From contig NZ_LR215047.1 of the NCBI RefSeq assembly GCF_900660715.1, positions 558,001 through 622,000 on the forward strand: 64,000 bases of DNA. The letters are read 5' to 3'. Origin of the DNA: Metamycoplasma arthritidis. GTDB lineage: Bacteria > Bacillota_I > Bacilli_A > Mycoplasmatales > Metamycoplasmataceae. The translations under genes and the position numbers were made by a program. Position 1 is the first letter of the stretch. Each line of letters begins with the position of its first letter. Positions 35,001 to 45,552 of the stretch are shown in pieces. The notes under the pieces were generated by a model, which did not search any database, was not told where the DNA came from, and saw only the letters and a list, made by a program, of their open reading frames with translations.

Positions 35001-38000
35001 AGAAGAAATTGAACAAAAACAACAAGATTTAGCAAATGTCAAAAAACAACAAGAGCAATCAAAAGAAGCAAGAGCCAAAGAACTAGCAGAGCAAGCTAAA
35101 CAACTACAAACCGAACTTGAAAACTTAGTTAAAGAACTAAAAGAAAAAATCAAATTTACTGATATTACAGCTAAAGCAAACGAAGTTGAAAATAAAGTCA
35201 ATAATATAAATGGAAACTTTTTAAAAGTTGGTGGCGAGGCTGATAAGCTAAAAGATCACGATCACTTAAAAGATGCTTATAAAGAGCTAAAAAAGGCCAT
35301 TGATGATGCTGCCAAAGAAGCAAGCGATGCTAAAAATAAAATAACCACCGATCGACAAGCATTGAACGATCGCTTTAAGTCATTAGAAGCATCAACTACC
35401 ACTGTTAAAAATGACCTAAATTCAGCTGGCAACGACAAACAAAAACTAAATGAAGTGATAAGCAAGTTGGAAGGACAAGACAAACTCCTTGAACAAGTTC
35501 AAAAATTAATTGAGGATATCACCAAAGTTGATCCCGACTCAGAGCTTCTTGCCAAAGCAAAAGAGCTGCAAACTGAGCTAAATTCATCTTTAGAAACGGC
35601 CAAAGATAAACTTAAAACTAAAGACAAAGAAATTGCCAAATTAAATGAAAGTCTTGAGAAAAAAACGCAAGAATTAACAACACAAACTACCAACACAAAT
35701 GGTATTTTGAAAGAAAACGTTGATACTCTTGATGTAGCAATTAAAAAATTAGAAGAACTAAAAACTCAAGCTAATACCTCAAAAACTGAAATTGACACAA
35801 AAAGAGCTGACAACGATATCAAAAATGGCACTGAGCAAAAATACCAAGCTTTAGTAAAAGCAATTAAAGATGCTCAAGATGCAATTGATAAAAAACAAAC
35901 TGAACTAGCAACACAAAAAGCTCAAAACAAAACTAATATCGTTGATCCGGCTATTGAAAAAGCTAAAGATGCAATCGATGCTTTAAACACTGCTAACAAT
36001 GTTCCTTCATTAAAAGACACGCTTGAAAACAAACACGCTGAAGCTAAACAATCATTAGAACAAGCAATTCAACAACTTGAAAAAGATAAAGACAACAAAA
36101 AGCTAGTTGAAGATAAACTAAAAGAGCTTGAAGACGCTACTAAAAAAGCTAAAGAAAAATTAGACAAATTAAATCAAAGTGAAGACAAAGAACTTCAAAA
36201 CATTCTTAGTGAACTAGATAAAATTGAAAAATCATTAAAAGACGCTAAAGATGCTTTTGGCGATAGTGACACTATTGATCAAAAAACCGCTAAAAAAGAT
36301 GCACTGCAAAGAGCGATTGCGCAAGCCAAAAATGACCTTCAAACGCAAAGTGAAAAAGCCAATAAACTTCAAGACCCTACTAAGAAAAAACAAGCAACTG
36401 ACAGAATTGATCAAATTAATCAAGCTATTAAAGACACTTATCAACCATTAGTTGAAACCAAAGAACATGAAATTCAGCAAGCCAAAGCCAAAAATAGTCA
36501 AAAAGTTGATAGTGCTTTAACTGAGTCAAAAAAATCTTTAGAACAAGCTGACCAAGCGATTGGTGATGATAATAGTAACTTTGATAAAAGTCAAAAACTA
36601 AATGACGCTAAAACTAAACTAAATGAAACTCAGAAAGAATTAAATGACCTCAAAGATGAGCTGACTGGAGACTCTGAAAATCAAGCCAAAGTTCAAGAAG
36701 AATTAACCAAAATTACTAAAAAACTCCAAGACCTTGAACAAGCTAAAAAAGACCTGGAACAATCAGAAAATCAAAAAGCTGAAGCTTTGGCTGACGAAGC
36801 AAAAAGATTAAAACAAGAATTGGATAACTTAGTTAATGCATTAGACGCCGCCAACAGTAAATGATCAAAAAGTAATAATGATATCGCAACAATCGAAAAT
36901 AAGATTAGCAATGAAATTAACAAATACTTAGCAGCTGATAGTGAAGCTTCAAAACTAAAAAATAATCCTAAATTAAATCAAGCATATCGCGAATTAGAAA
37001 AATCAAAAGAAGATGCTAAAACTAAAATTGACGCTGCTAAAAAACTTATTGAAAATGCTAAAAAAGGCTTTAAAGAAAAACTTGACGGTTTAGAAGCAAA
37101 AGTTAATCCTTTGCAAAGTGAATTAAACAACGCTAATACCATAGAAAAGTTAAATTCACTAATACAAAAAATTGGTGATGACAATAATGGCCTATTAAAA
37201 GAATTTAAGGAATTAGCAGAGCAAATATCAAAGTTTGACAAGTCCGGTGGTGAGTTTTTAACCAGATTAAATAATCTAAAAGCTCAAGTCAAAACAATTC
37301 TAGAAACAGCCAAAGATAAAAAACGCGCTATTGATGAAAAAATTGCCAACTATAAAGAAGAAATTCAACAGCTAATTGATGCAATTAAGGGCGCACAAAA
37401 AACTCTTAATGAGCTTGGTGCTTTAAAAATTGATGAATTAGAAAGGGCTTTGAACTCATTAAAAAACCAACTAGATTTGGTTGATCCACTAAAACAAAAA
37501 ATTGATAAAGAAAGTTCTCAAGTTATTAAAGACGCTTTAAAAGAAAAAATAAGTGAATTGGATAAAGCCGCTAAAGAGGCTAAAAATGATTATGACACTA
37601 AAAAAGTTCAAAAAGAGCAAAAAGAACAAGAACTTAAGGATAGGGTTGAAGACTTCAAGGAGCAAATAAATGCGTTATCAAAAGAATCGAGTGATGCTAG
37701 AGATATGCCATCTACTACGCCAGAGCAAACAAAAGATAAATGACTCAAACTAGTGGAAATAGTTCAAAAATGAGCTAACTTGGAAGGCACATATTGAAGT
37801 CTTATAGGCAGTCTACAAGGATACGCTACACTTAAAAGCGAATTATCAAACCTTCTTAATAGTAAGCTTCTCATTCTAAAAAGAAACTCTGAAGATTACA
37901 AAGATAATCTTCTAAAAGAATTAAAAGCTAAATTTAACGAAATAGCAAATAAAGTTCATTTAGCAAATATTAGCAATGAAAACTCGCTTGCAAAACTTAG

Positions 38001-39393
38001 AGAATGAGCAAATAAATACGAAACGTTTAAAAATGAAGCAAGACAATATGTCGAAACTTTTGAAAATGTTTATGAGATTAAAGAACAGTACGAATATAAA
38101 AATCTTCAAAATAAATACAACGAAAACAAAGATGCTACTGCCCAAAAAATAAGAGATTATATTAAAACAATTGAAGATGCAATAAATCACATTGCTAATC
38201 AAGTTGATTCATTAGAAGGACTTAGTCAAAGTGAACGAGATCAACTTAAAAATCGCATTAAACAAGCTGATTCTATACAACAAGCACAAGAAATATTAAA
38301 TGAGGCTCGTGCCGATAGCGAAAATAAAAAATCACAAATAGCTGGTCATATAAATAATCTATTAAATAGATGAAATAAGGAAAAAACTAGATTTGAACAA
38401 GAATATGTTAATAAAATCGGCAGTCCTAATAATGATCAATATTTTATCCATAATTTTTATAGCATATCTACAACCCATGAAAGTGGTGCTAGATTTGACT
38501 TTAGTGGACTACGAGACTATATTGAACAACGCCACTTTAAGTATAACGATTCACGCTGAAATACATTAATCAATCAAATTTATCAAATTGCCGAATTTTT
38601 CAAAGAACAACGAGATCGAAGTAATGAGGCAAACAATTTGTATAAAACTTGAAATGATGCTGATATTCCATTCCCTAATAAAGACAAAGGCAAATTGGAA
38701 TTACTAAAAAGTAGATGAAACCAACCAAACGTAATTAATTCAAGCCGCCAAAATGTTGAAGATTTGAAAAGAAGATTCGCAGAAACTAAACAATATTGAG
38801 ATGCCGTGAAAGAATATAGTAAAATGGTACTTAAAGCTAGCTATCTTGTTTCTTTGATAGCCGACGAAAGCGAAATGAATGGTAAGCCAAGATTTTGGTG
38901 AAGAGAACTAAAATTGTGAAATGAATCCCTTATATGAAGAAATAAAAACTCAATCTTTGGACTTGTCTACGATAAAAATCTGCAAGAATTTTGAATGAGC
39001 GAAATTGAACAAGTTATTCACCATATGAAGACTAATGCATTAATTTCACATGAAATTTTCACAAATGAAAAACGTGTAAGTTTTGATCAACATAATCATG
39101 GAAATGCACTTTATTTCCAACAACCAATGAATAGATTTTTATGAAATTCTCAATCTTCTCCTAATTATTTTAGAGGTAATTACTTTTACAACATTGAACT
39201 AAAAATTAAAAATAGAAATGACCTGCATTTACTAAGGCAATTTAATGAACATAAAAAAAATTGTATTTTTGCTGTCTCTAAGGCTATTAATGGTTCAAAA
39301 GAAAATATCGTCGGGTTGATCAATACTATGTACGCATATGTAGATTGACTAAGAGCCAATGGTTTACTCAATGAATCCAACTATAGGGTTTAA
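32077..39393 (+). CDS. Giant coiled-coil surface protein 2 (Lmp-like paralogue)
   Basis: A code-4 frame of 2438 residues. The first ~125 residues are almost identical to giant protein 1: N-terminal basic patch, membrane helix at about 8-32, then the segment around DISELEKKI and NLKNEAWKI. Residues about 130-1880 are helical coiled coil with one copy of the ~380-residue module (about 35623-36768). The last ~550 residues (from about 37741) differ sharply in composition. They are rich in Trp (mostly TGA), Tyr, Phe, Arg and His and have no obvious repeats, which suggests a folded terminal domain on a long stalk. Giant protein 1 has an unrelated, shorter end. A terminator follows. Role in adhesion or host interaction is inferred from architecture. 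Confidence 0.8.
35623..36768 (+). repeat. Single copy of the giant-protein module
   Basis: Homologous to the two modules in giant gene 1: it starts with a DKEIAKLN-like segment, passes through LEDATKKAKEKL and ends near QKAEALADEAKRL. Only one copy is present here. Confidence 0.6.
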
Positions 39394-39425
39394 CATATAT
39401 CACAAATAGATCCAAGGTTCATAAC

Positions 39426-39461
39426 AAAAATCAAATTCATTGTTTGTGGGTTTGATTTTTA
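39426..39461 (+). terminator. Intrinsic terminator of giant gene 2
   Basis: AAAAATCAAA (39426-39435) pairs with TTTGATTTTT (39451-39460), 33 nt after the stop codon. Confidence 0.75.
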
Positions 39462-39600
39462 ATTTAATTAGTAATTGCAGTAGATATTGCTTATAAAAGA
39501 AAAATTTATTCAAATTTAAAATTGATATGGTTTTTTATAACTTTATGATTACTATAGAAATCAACTAAATAATATTAAAGTTTTAATATTTCCCTATAAC

Positions 39601-39627
39601 AAAAAAATTCCTCTCCATTAGTGGAGA
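39601..39627 (-). terminator. Terminator of the tsaC-rpiB unit
   Basis: On the minus strand TTCTCC pairs with GGAGAG across a 6-nt loop (about 39611-39627), and a run of seven T follows (39607-39601). It lies 26 nt beyond the rpiB stop. Confidence 0.7.
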
Positions 39628-39652
39628 AGAAAAATATTAATAATTTTTTTGA

Positions 39653-40141
39653 CTACTCTTTAGTTTCTGCAACGTCATCAACATCTTGGCCGACTTCGTC
39701 TAATTTTAAAACTCTAAAAATGTGACGACCACCTTCAAATTCGGTTGCTTCTCATTGTTTAAAGATTTCATAAGCTTGGTCTAAAGAAATTAGCCTTCCA
39801 CCAAAAGATAGGATATTAGCATTATTGTGTAATCTAGCAAGTCTTGCTTCTTCAGAGTTAGTTACTCTTGCACATCTAATTTGTTTGAAACGGTTTAGCG
39901 AAGTGCTAATACCGATTCCTGAACCACATAGAGCAATAAATTGTTTTTCATCTCTTTGGGGATCATGTAAATATTCATTTGCAAACTCAATTCCTACTTC
40001 TGAGTATGAAAGTGTTTCATCTTCGTTGCTACTTCCCCTAGTTTCAACTACATATCCTTCTCTTCGCAATTTATCTGCAAGGTCCATTTTCATTTTATGC
40101 CCTGCGTGATCGCTTGTGATGATAATTTTGTTTTTTATCAT
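39653..40141 (-). CDS. rpiB: Ribose-5-phosphate isomerase B
   Basis: Interconverts ribulose-5-phosphate and ribose-5-phosphate in the pentose phosphate pathway; cytoplasmic, 162 residues. Family motifs are SDHAGHKMK near the N-terminus, CGSGIG(I)S with the catalytic Cys in the middle, and RLHNNANILSFGGR. The last ~30 residues continue past a TGA-Trp codon and are acidic. It begins 15 nt after the tsaC stop, with AGAGG upstream, and ends before a terminator. LacA/LacB-type isomerases share the fold, but the CGSGIG context favours RpiB. Confidence 0.9.
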
Positions 40142-40156
40142 GAGTATTTTTACCTC

Positions 40157-40630
40157 TTATTGTTCTTTGCGCAGTATTTTGTGATCTTCTACGCGAATAA
40201 TTTGACTTGGTGTTCCGCTTGTTTTGCCAAAATAATAAACATTACTTATTTCCGGAAAAACATTTTTTGCCTCTTCAATGGTTTGACACACTGGCGAATT
40301 AGAAATATTACAACTAGTCATGTAAACTGGCCCGTTAGCTTCAAGAAATTCAAGAAGTTTAGGTTGATTTGGCATCCGAAAACCTTGATCATTAACAACG
40401 AGTGTAGTAGCGCCAGGCCAAAATTTATTAGCAAGTGCTTCGGCTTCAGAAGTTCATTCTTTAAAAGCTCTTGCTTGCTTAATTGAAGAAACTAAGATGA
40501 TTAGCTTCTTTCTTGGATCTCTTCCTTTGATTTCATAAATTAAATCACTAATGCGACGCGATACTTTACCACCTAGACCAATAATGGTATCAGTCGTAGC
40601 AATAAAGAGCTCATTGTACTTGTTAATCAT
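40157..40630 (-). CDS. tsaC: L-threonylcarbamoyladenylate synthase (Sua5/YrdC family)
   Basis: Makes threonylcarbamoyl-AMP, the first step of the t6A37 modification of ANN-decoding tRNAs. Short YrdC-only form of 157 residues. Recognisable parts are TTDTIIGLGG near the start, IKGRDPRKKL (basic ATP-binding patch), FWPGATTLV and the SCNISNSP segment. The ATG at 40630 is preferred over an upstream TTG because TATAAT at 40637-40642 stands just 6 nt before it, giving a leaderless transcript. It is co-transcribed with rpiB and divergent from mutM. Confidence 0.85.
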
Positions 40631-40729
40631 GAACAAATTATAACAAAAACCACAAATTGACAGTTTAATAAATTTTTGGTTTTACTGTCCAAAAAAATGC
40701 TTTTTTCCCCATGCTAAAACCTTAGGCGT

Positions 40730-40747
40730 TATAATAATTTAGTTATG
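40730..40747 (+). promoter_or_regulatory. Leaderless-type promoter of mutM
   Basis: TATAAT at 40730-40735 lies 9 nt before ATG 40745, with no ribosome-binding site. It diverges from the tsaC promoter within 108 nt. Confidence 0.55.
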
Positions 40748-41572
40748 CCAGAATTACCAGAAGTCAAAGTCGTAATTAGTGCTTTAAAAAAGCATATTTT
40801 AAATAAAAAAATTAGCGCTTTAGAGATCTATCACGCTAAACTATTTCGCGAACACAAACCCGAAGTTTTTATTAAAAAACTAGCGGGAAGAACAATTAAA
40901 AATATTACTAACCGTGGTAAACATATTATTATTTTTTTAGATGATGATTTGATTTTACTATCACATTTACGCATGGAAGGCAAATATCGCTACTACGAAG
41001 CTAACAACCTTCCACTAGCTAATGATCATCTTATTGCCAAATTTATTTTCGAAGATCAAAGTGAGCTTCATTACCTTGATTCACGCCGTTTTGGCACTTT
41101 TCATCTTAGAACTACCGAAGATTACAATAAGATTCTACCTTTAAGCAAAATTGCTGCCGAACCTGACAAAATTAATGTCGAGCTACTATGAAATAAGATT
41201 AAAAGTTCAACAACCCCAATTAAAACTAAATTATTAGATCAAGAATTAGTAGCCGGAATTGGTAACATCTACGCTGACGAGGCTTTATATTGTGCGCAAG
41301 TTAACCCTTCTACTTTAGCTAAAGATGTTAGTCTAAAAACATTAGACAAAATCATTAAATGTGCTGCTAAGATTATGAAAGATAGTTTTGAAAAAGGTGG
41401 TACAACTTTATTTTCATACGAAAGCTTAAATAAACAAGAAGGTCAATATCAAAATTTCTTAAAAGTGCACGGTGATCGTATTCGTTTTTGTCCAACATGC
41501 AAATCAAAAATAATCAAAATTAAAGTTAATAATCGTGGCACTTATTTTTGCCCTAAATGTCAATCGAGGTAA
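40745..41572 (+). CDS. mutM: Formamidopyrimidine-DNA glycosylase
   Basis: Base-excision repair enzyme removing oxidised purines such as 8-oxoguanine, with AP-lyase activity. Length 275 residues, normal. It begins MPELPEV, with the catalytic Pro2 and Glu3 intact. The DNA-binding SHLRMEGKYR segment is near residue 75, the helix-two-turn-helix LVAGIGNIYADEAL near residue 175, and a C-terminal zinc finger of CPTCK and CPKC completes the family set. The Smr-domain gene follows at once. Confidence 0.96.
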
Positions 41573-41580
41573 GAAAAAAA

Positions 41581-41823
41581 ATGGGATTTTTGCCAAAAGT
41601 TCTTGATTTGCACGGATATGACATCTCCAAAGCCACAGCCGTAGTAATGAATGCGTTGTATGAACTTAAAAACTCGGAATATGACCATGATTACATCGAT
41701 ATTATTACCGGCAATGGAACTGGAGCGCTAAAACTTCAAGTTGAATCAATTTTAGAAAAAGAACAATGCAATTTTGATTTTCTAAATGATAGCCGTTCAA
41801 TTATTAGAGTCTATAAGGATTAA
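41581..41823 (+). CDS. Smr-domain protein (MutS2 C-terminal-like)
   Basis: Small stand-alone Smr domain of 80 residues. ATG 41581 is preferred to ATG 41557 because GAGG lies at a suitable distance and the domain begins directly after it. The family motifs LDLHGYD and ITGNGTGAL (normally TGxGxG) are present; these carry DNA- or RNA-nicking activity in related proteins. It starts 8 nt after mutM, so it belongs to the same unit. Whether it acts in DNA repair or in rescue of colliding ribosomes, as known for other Smr proteins, cannot be told. Confidence 0.8.
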   Translation: MGFLPKVLDLHGYDISKATAVVMNALYELKNSEYDHDYIDIITGNGTGALKLQVESILEKEQCNFDFLNDSRSIIRVYKD

Positions 41824-42170
41824 TCTAACTTATTTGTTATATATAAAACTGTTTTCAAGCTGCTAGCTTTTTAGCAATTTATTAACCTAAAAATTAAATA
41901 AAAAATATCAACACTTGGGAGGTGTTTGATATTTTATTTTGAATTGCAATATAAGGCGCAACGACTAGAGTTGTTAAGAAATAAACCGATAATTAGTAGA
42001 AAAACTAAAAGAAATCCGATGATTTTTATAAATAAAATGCATTTAAATAAAAAACTATTAATGCAACATTTTTATACTGCACTTAATATTTCCATACAAT
42101 CATGAAAAAAATAAAAACGACTTTCTTTTTTATATTAAAGAATAGGTTGGTTTAAGATGGTTTATCAAAA
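41824..42170. other. Intergenic region with terminator and possible decayed coding sequence
   Basis: Holds the mutM-smr terminator at 41903-41940: AAATATCAACAC pairs with GTGTTTGATATTT, with one bulged base. The remaining ~230 nt is AT-rich. A stretch near 41940-42110 stays open on the plus strand for about 55 codons without a good start. I see no recognisable gene. Confidence 0.5.
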
Positions 42171-42521
42171 TTAAGCTTGTAAAATTTCTCTAATTTTTGC
42201 GTTTGACAAAATTGATGTTTTTAAAAAAAGAGGATTATTTTTTAATATTTTATTTGCAAATTCAAGTTTTCTTTCATCAATACTAACATATTTATAATTT
42301 TTGAAATTTATAGTTCCTTCATTTGTCAAAGTAGCCTCAATAAAACGATATTCATTCATACCCGAGTAAATAGCTGCATCTATTAAAATTTTTTTATTAT
42401 TTCCGATTAAAGTAAGCTTTAAAGTTTTCAAAGACTTTGTAATTAAAGTTTGATAGTCTAGTAAGGTTATAAGGTATATATGTTCGTTATCTTCCACTTT
42501 GTTAACAACATATTTTTTCAT
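42171..42521 (-). CDS. rnlB: RnlB-family antitoxin (probable)
   Basis: A protein of 116 residues encoded 22 nt downstream of the RNase HI-RnlA fusion, with AGGA before its ATG. The central segment KILIDAAIYSGMNEYRFIEA and the final LSNAKIREIL follow the pattern of RnlB antitoxins (hydrophobic Asp, Gly, Asn-x-Arg-Phe, then a C-terminal Leu-Ser helix). In E. coli K-12, RnlB binds and restrains RnlA until infection by phage T4 lacking dmd. Toxin-first gene order matches E. coli rnlAB. The call rests on motif pattern plus context; sequence similarity needs a profile search. Confidence 0.65.
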   Translation of the reverse strand: MKKYVVNKVEDNEHIYLITLLDYQTLITKSLKTLKLTLIGNNKKILIDAAIYSGMNEYRFIEATLTNEGTINFKNYKYVSIDERKLEFANKILKNNPLFLKTSILSNAKIREILQA

Positions 42522-42543
42522 AATTTTACATTCCTTTTATTTT

Positions 42544-44007
42544 TTAAAAAATTAAATAAAATTTATTAATTAGTTTTAGCCCCTCGACAAGAATGTTTTG
42601 CGCTTCTTCCAATTTACTTATTACCGATGCATCTATTAAATTTTGAGGCAAATGAAAATATGGATGTCTTAATTTATTATACATATTATACAACTTGTTT
42701 AAATATTGTAATTGTTCATTATTTAATCTTTCTTTAGTTGAATGATTATATTCATATTCATTTGTTTTTTTATTAAAACTAAAGTGACAAAAATCGTTAG
42801 CGCCATTTTTTCTAGTTGTTTTTCTTCCTAATTTGTCACCCAATATAATATGTAAATAATATTCCATAGATCTAAAGAGAGGCATAACCAAATAAGTATA
42901 ATCCGGTAAATATCCTTTCATCAACGTGCCACAAACAGCCGAAAGCAAAATGTTTTTAATTTTAAAATCATTAGAATTAATAGAAAAATTGGGAAGAAAA
43001 TTTGAAAATTTAGTTTGCAAGTTTTCTTCTTTGATAGGTAACATATAATAAGATTGCAATACTCCTATTGCTTCTTTTTCCGAAGGCAACATTTCGATAG
43101 CTGCAGTAATTATTATTTGAAAAAGCATGCTTTGTTTGCCTTGAACATACGATTTGTTGTTGCTATAACAATTAATGGTGACTTTATCCTTGTCAAGACG
43201 AAATATTAGTCTATTCAAATAAGATTTCTTGTTTTCATCAACTATACCTTCTTCAATTAAAATGTTCAATTCGTTTTTTTCTTTTAGTTTTTGAATTATA
43301 TCAAGCCAATCTTGTTTTTGAAAACTAGTAAAAAGAATTGAACCATCATCATAAGTTTTATATCCTTGGTCTAATAACGCTCTTCTGGCAAGTTGATCGG
43401 CTTTCTCATTATAAATAATTCCACTATGAGACTTAACATGTGCAAATTCTATATCTATTGCTTTAGAGTTAATTTCTATGAAATTAACATAGTCTCTAGC
43501 AACAAGGGTTTTTGGACTCCATTTTTTGTTAGCCCATTTTTCAATTCCCTCATAATCGTGAAAAATCTTTATTTTTCTTTTTTTAGCTTGAATTGCTCAC
43601 GAAATTGCTTGTTTAACACCTTCGGTTTCTCCGGCGATATTTTTGGAGTTCATGTATTTGGAAGCAACGAAAGACTTAAACAAATTATTTTCAGAATCAT
43701 TGTTTATTAGAATTGCACCAAAACTATATTTTTCTTTACCATTCTTCTGCGATGAATAACTACCATCAACAAAAGCAATTACTTCATCGTTTTTTAAGTT
43801 TGTTATTTCTTTTTCGATTTGCTCATTTGTATAAGAAATTTCATCAATTTCTTCTAAAGACATCCACTCAATCGCTTCTTTTTCCGAAATAAAAGATTTA
43901 AAGTCGGCATTATTATAGCCTTTAGTTTGTTCATTCGCTTCGCTTCAAGTCTGATAAATGCCAGGAACTCTCCCAGCTTTGACTGCATAAAATTTCTTTT
44001 TTCCCAT
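42544..44007 (-). CDS. rnlA: Viroplasmin-RNase HI-RnlA toxin fusion
   Basis: A three-part protein of 487 residues. Residues 1-48 match the caulimovirus viroplasmin (Cauli_VI) domain that often precedes RNase HI (GKKKFYAVKAGR...TWSEA). Residues about 75-215 are RNase HI with the whole catalytic set: Asp81 (FVDGS), Glu127 (AGETEG), Asp151 (HDYEG), His194 and Asp204 (KSHSG...NEKAD). Residues about 220-487 resemble RnlA: a VQGK segment, a PDYTYLVMPLFRSME helix and the HEPN-type RNase motif RHPYFH (Arg447, His452). RnlA is the toxin of a type II toxin-antitoxin pair, and RNase HI is known to stimulate it in E. coli. Four of six Trp codons are TGG, unlike its neighbours. A TATAAT box is at 44037-44042. 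Confidence 0.78.
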
Positions 44008-44539
44008 ATGCCAATCCTAACTTATATTTTTCTTCATTATAACACTTTATTGGAGCAAATTTAAACTCTAGTTTATGATACAAAAAATTGTTTTATAGAG
44101 TTTGTATCTTTATCAGAAGATATAAAAAAGGATGATTTAATATTCAAACAATATAAAAAACGTTATTATACTTATACAAAAATTATTCTCTTTATTCAAA
44201 AATAAAATGCTATTTTGTAAAATCAACAAAAGAAAATATTTAAGATCTTGTTACTTCACAAATTAAGACAATAAACAACTATTATAAAATTTGTAAAATC
44301 AAAGTTTTAAAAATACTGAATATCAAATAATGGAAATTTAGGATATGCTGCAGCGCACTAAATACTCCAGACTATAAAATGAATATTGATTTGGATTTTG
44401 AAATCACTCAATTTTAGAATTTTTATCAAAAATAAGATACAAAAACATTAGATTAATGAAAAAACCATAAGCGTTAATGCGCCTAGAATGAATAAAAAAG
44501 TCTTCAAACTCTAATAACAGCTTGTGAATTGAATTTAAT
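44008..44539. other. 532-nt region upstream of the rnl operon
   Basis: Contains the rnl promoter (TATAAT at 44037-44042 on the minus strand) and an inverted repeat AAACTCTA (44063-44070) / TAGAGTTT (44096-44103) just upstream of it, possibly an operator. The remaining ~430 nt is very AT-rich, with stop codons in all frames. It may be decayed coding sequence, but nothing recognisable remains. Confidence 0.5.
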
Positions 44540-45409
44540 TTAATAAGTTGCGATTTTTTTAGTATGAAATAGAATTTGTGCTTTTAGCTTGCTAATAATT
44601 GGCATAATTGCAAATACTGCGAAACTATAAATTGGCATTGCAATGAGACTTTTAAAAATAATTGGTACCATGATAGTGAAATAGCGTTCGCTATATTTTC
44701 AGCTACCATTTCTAAAACGGTTAAAGTATGTAATATAAGCAAATGGACCTCATAATCATCGCATTAAAATTACAATAATTAAAATAGTAATAAGAACAGC
44801 AAAAAATGTTTGTGCACGGTATTTCTTGGCAAAATTTTTTGTTTTTAAGAAAATTACTAAAGAAATAAAACCGGCAATTCAAAAAATTCCAAGGCAAATT
44901 GAGCTAACTACTCAAATAATCATTGAAGAAACATACTGCTCTTGTTTTTTTACCCTTTTTCACACAATTTTGTCATGATAATTAAAGAAGAATGCGAATA
45001 AAAAAATCGTTAAAACTGCTAAAAAAATGAAACCAACGATCCATGTTTTATTTTTCCCGCTAGTCATAAGATTCATCAAAGCGCCGCTTAAAAAAGCAAT
45101 TAGTACTGGAACAATGGCATACTCCAACATTCAAGTGCTAATACCAAAAATAACTTGATTAAGTGTGTCACACAAAATACATAAAAAAGCACCCCGTCAT
45201 GGGCCTAAAATTAGTCCAAAAATAATAAATACAGCGTAAGTAATATTGACATTTAACGGCCCAGTGAAGACATATTTTTCAAACATTGAAGCCACTAAAT
45301 AAATAGCTAATAAAATACCATAGATTGCAATTTCAAAAACTGTAAGACGATATTTTTTATGTTTAAGGTTTAAATATATTGAACGAAAGAATAAAAAGAA
45401 ATTTGTCAC
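44540..45409 (-). CDS. ECF transporter S component-like membrane protein
   Basis: Integral membrane protein of 289 residues with about six to eight hydrophobic segments and many TGA Trp codons. The segment FGLILGPWRGAFLCILCDTLNQ matches the Gly-Pro...Gly...Asp pattern found in vitamin-binding S components of energy-coupling-factor transporters (folate type and others). It is longer than typical S components (about 180-200). The start is GTG 45409 with GAGG almost touching it, so the start is uncertain. The substrate cannot be deduced. It stands alone; the ECF ATPases are expected elsewhere. Confidence 0.65.
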
Positions 45410-45515
45410 CTCGTTTCAAATTGATAATACATTATAAATAAATAGTAGCAATATTTTAACTAAAATTTTTGATTTATTTGCAACTATTTTTTTTAAATTA
45501 ACACTTATAGCAAGC

Positions 45516-45550
45516 AAAAAAAAGGCAAATTATTGCTTGCCTTTTTTTAA
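45516..45550 (-). terminator. Intrinsic terminator of gyrA
   Basis: AAAGGCAA and TTGCCTTT arms with flanking A and T runs lie directly after the gyrA stop. The symmetric A/T runs could make it act in both directions. Confidence 0.8.
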
Positions 45551-45552
45551 AT

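Noticed and set aside
23890..36444. Many minus-strand open frames inside the giant genes
   Set aside because: They are Leu/Ser/Phe-rich mirror images of Lys/Glu/Asn/Ala-rich coiled-coil codons and lack start signals. They are antisense shadows of the long plus-strand genes.
39825..40486. Plus-strand open frames across rpiB and tsaC
   Set aside because: They overlap two well-identified minus-strand genes and contain no family motif.
31778..42100. Shared 14-nt string GCACTTAATATTTC-like at about 31778 and 42086, suggesting mobile-element ends
   Set aside because: Too short, no inverted repeats or target duplications, and no transposase nearby. Likely chance in AT-rich sequence.
44104..44539. 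Possible remnant transposase in the region upstream of the rnl operon
   Set aside because: No frame stays open long enough and no recognisable motif was found. It is recorded only as empty AT-rich sequence.
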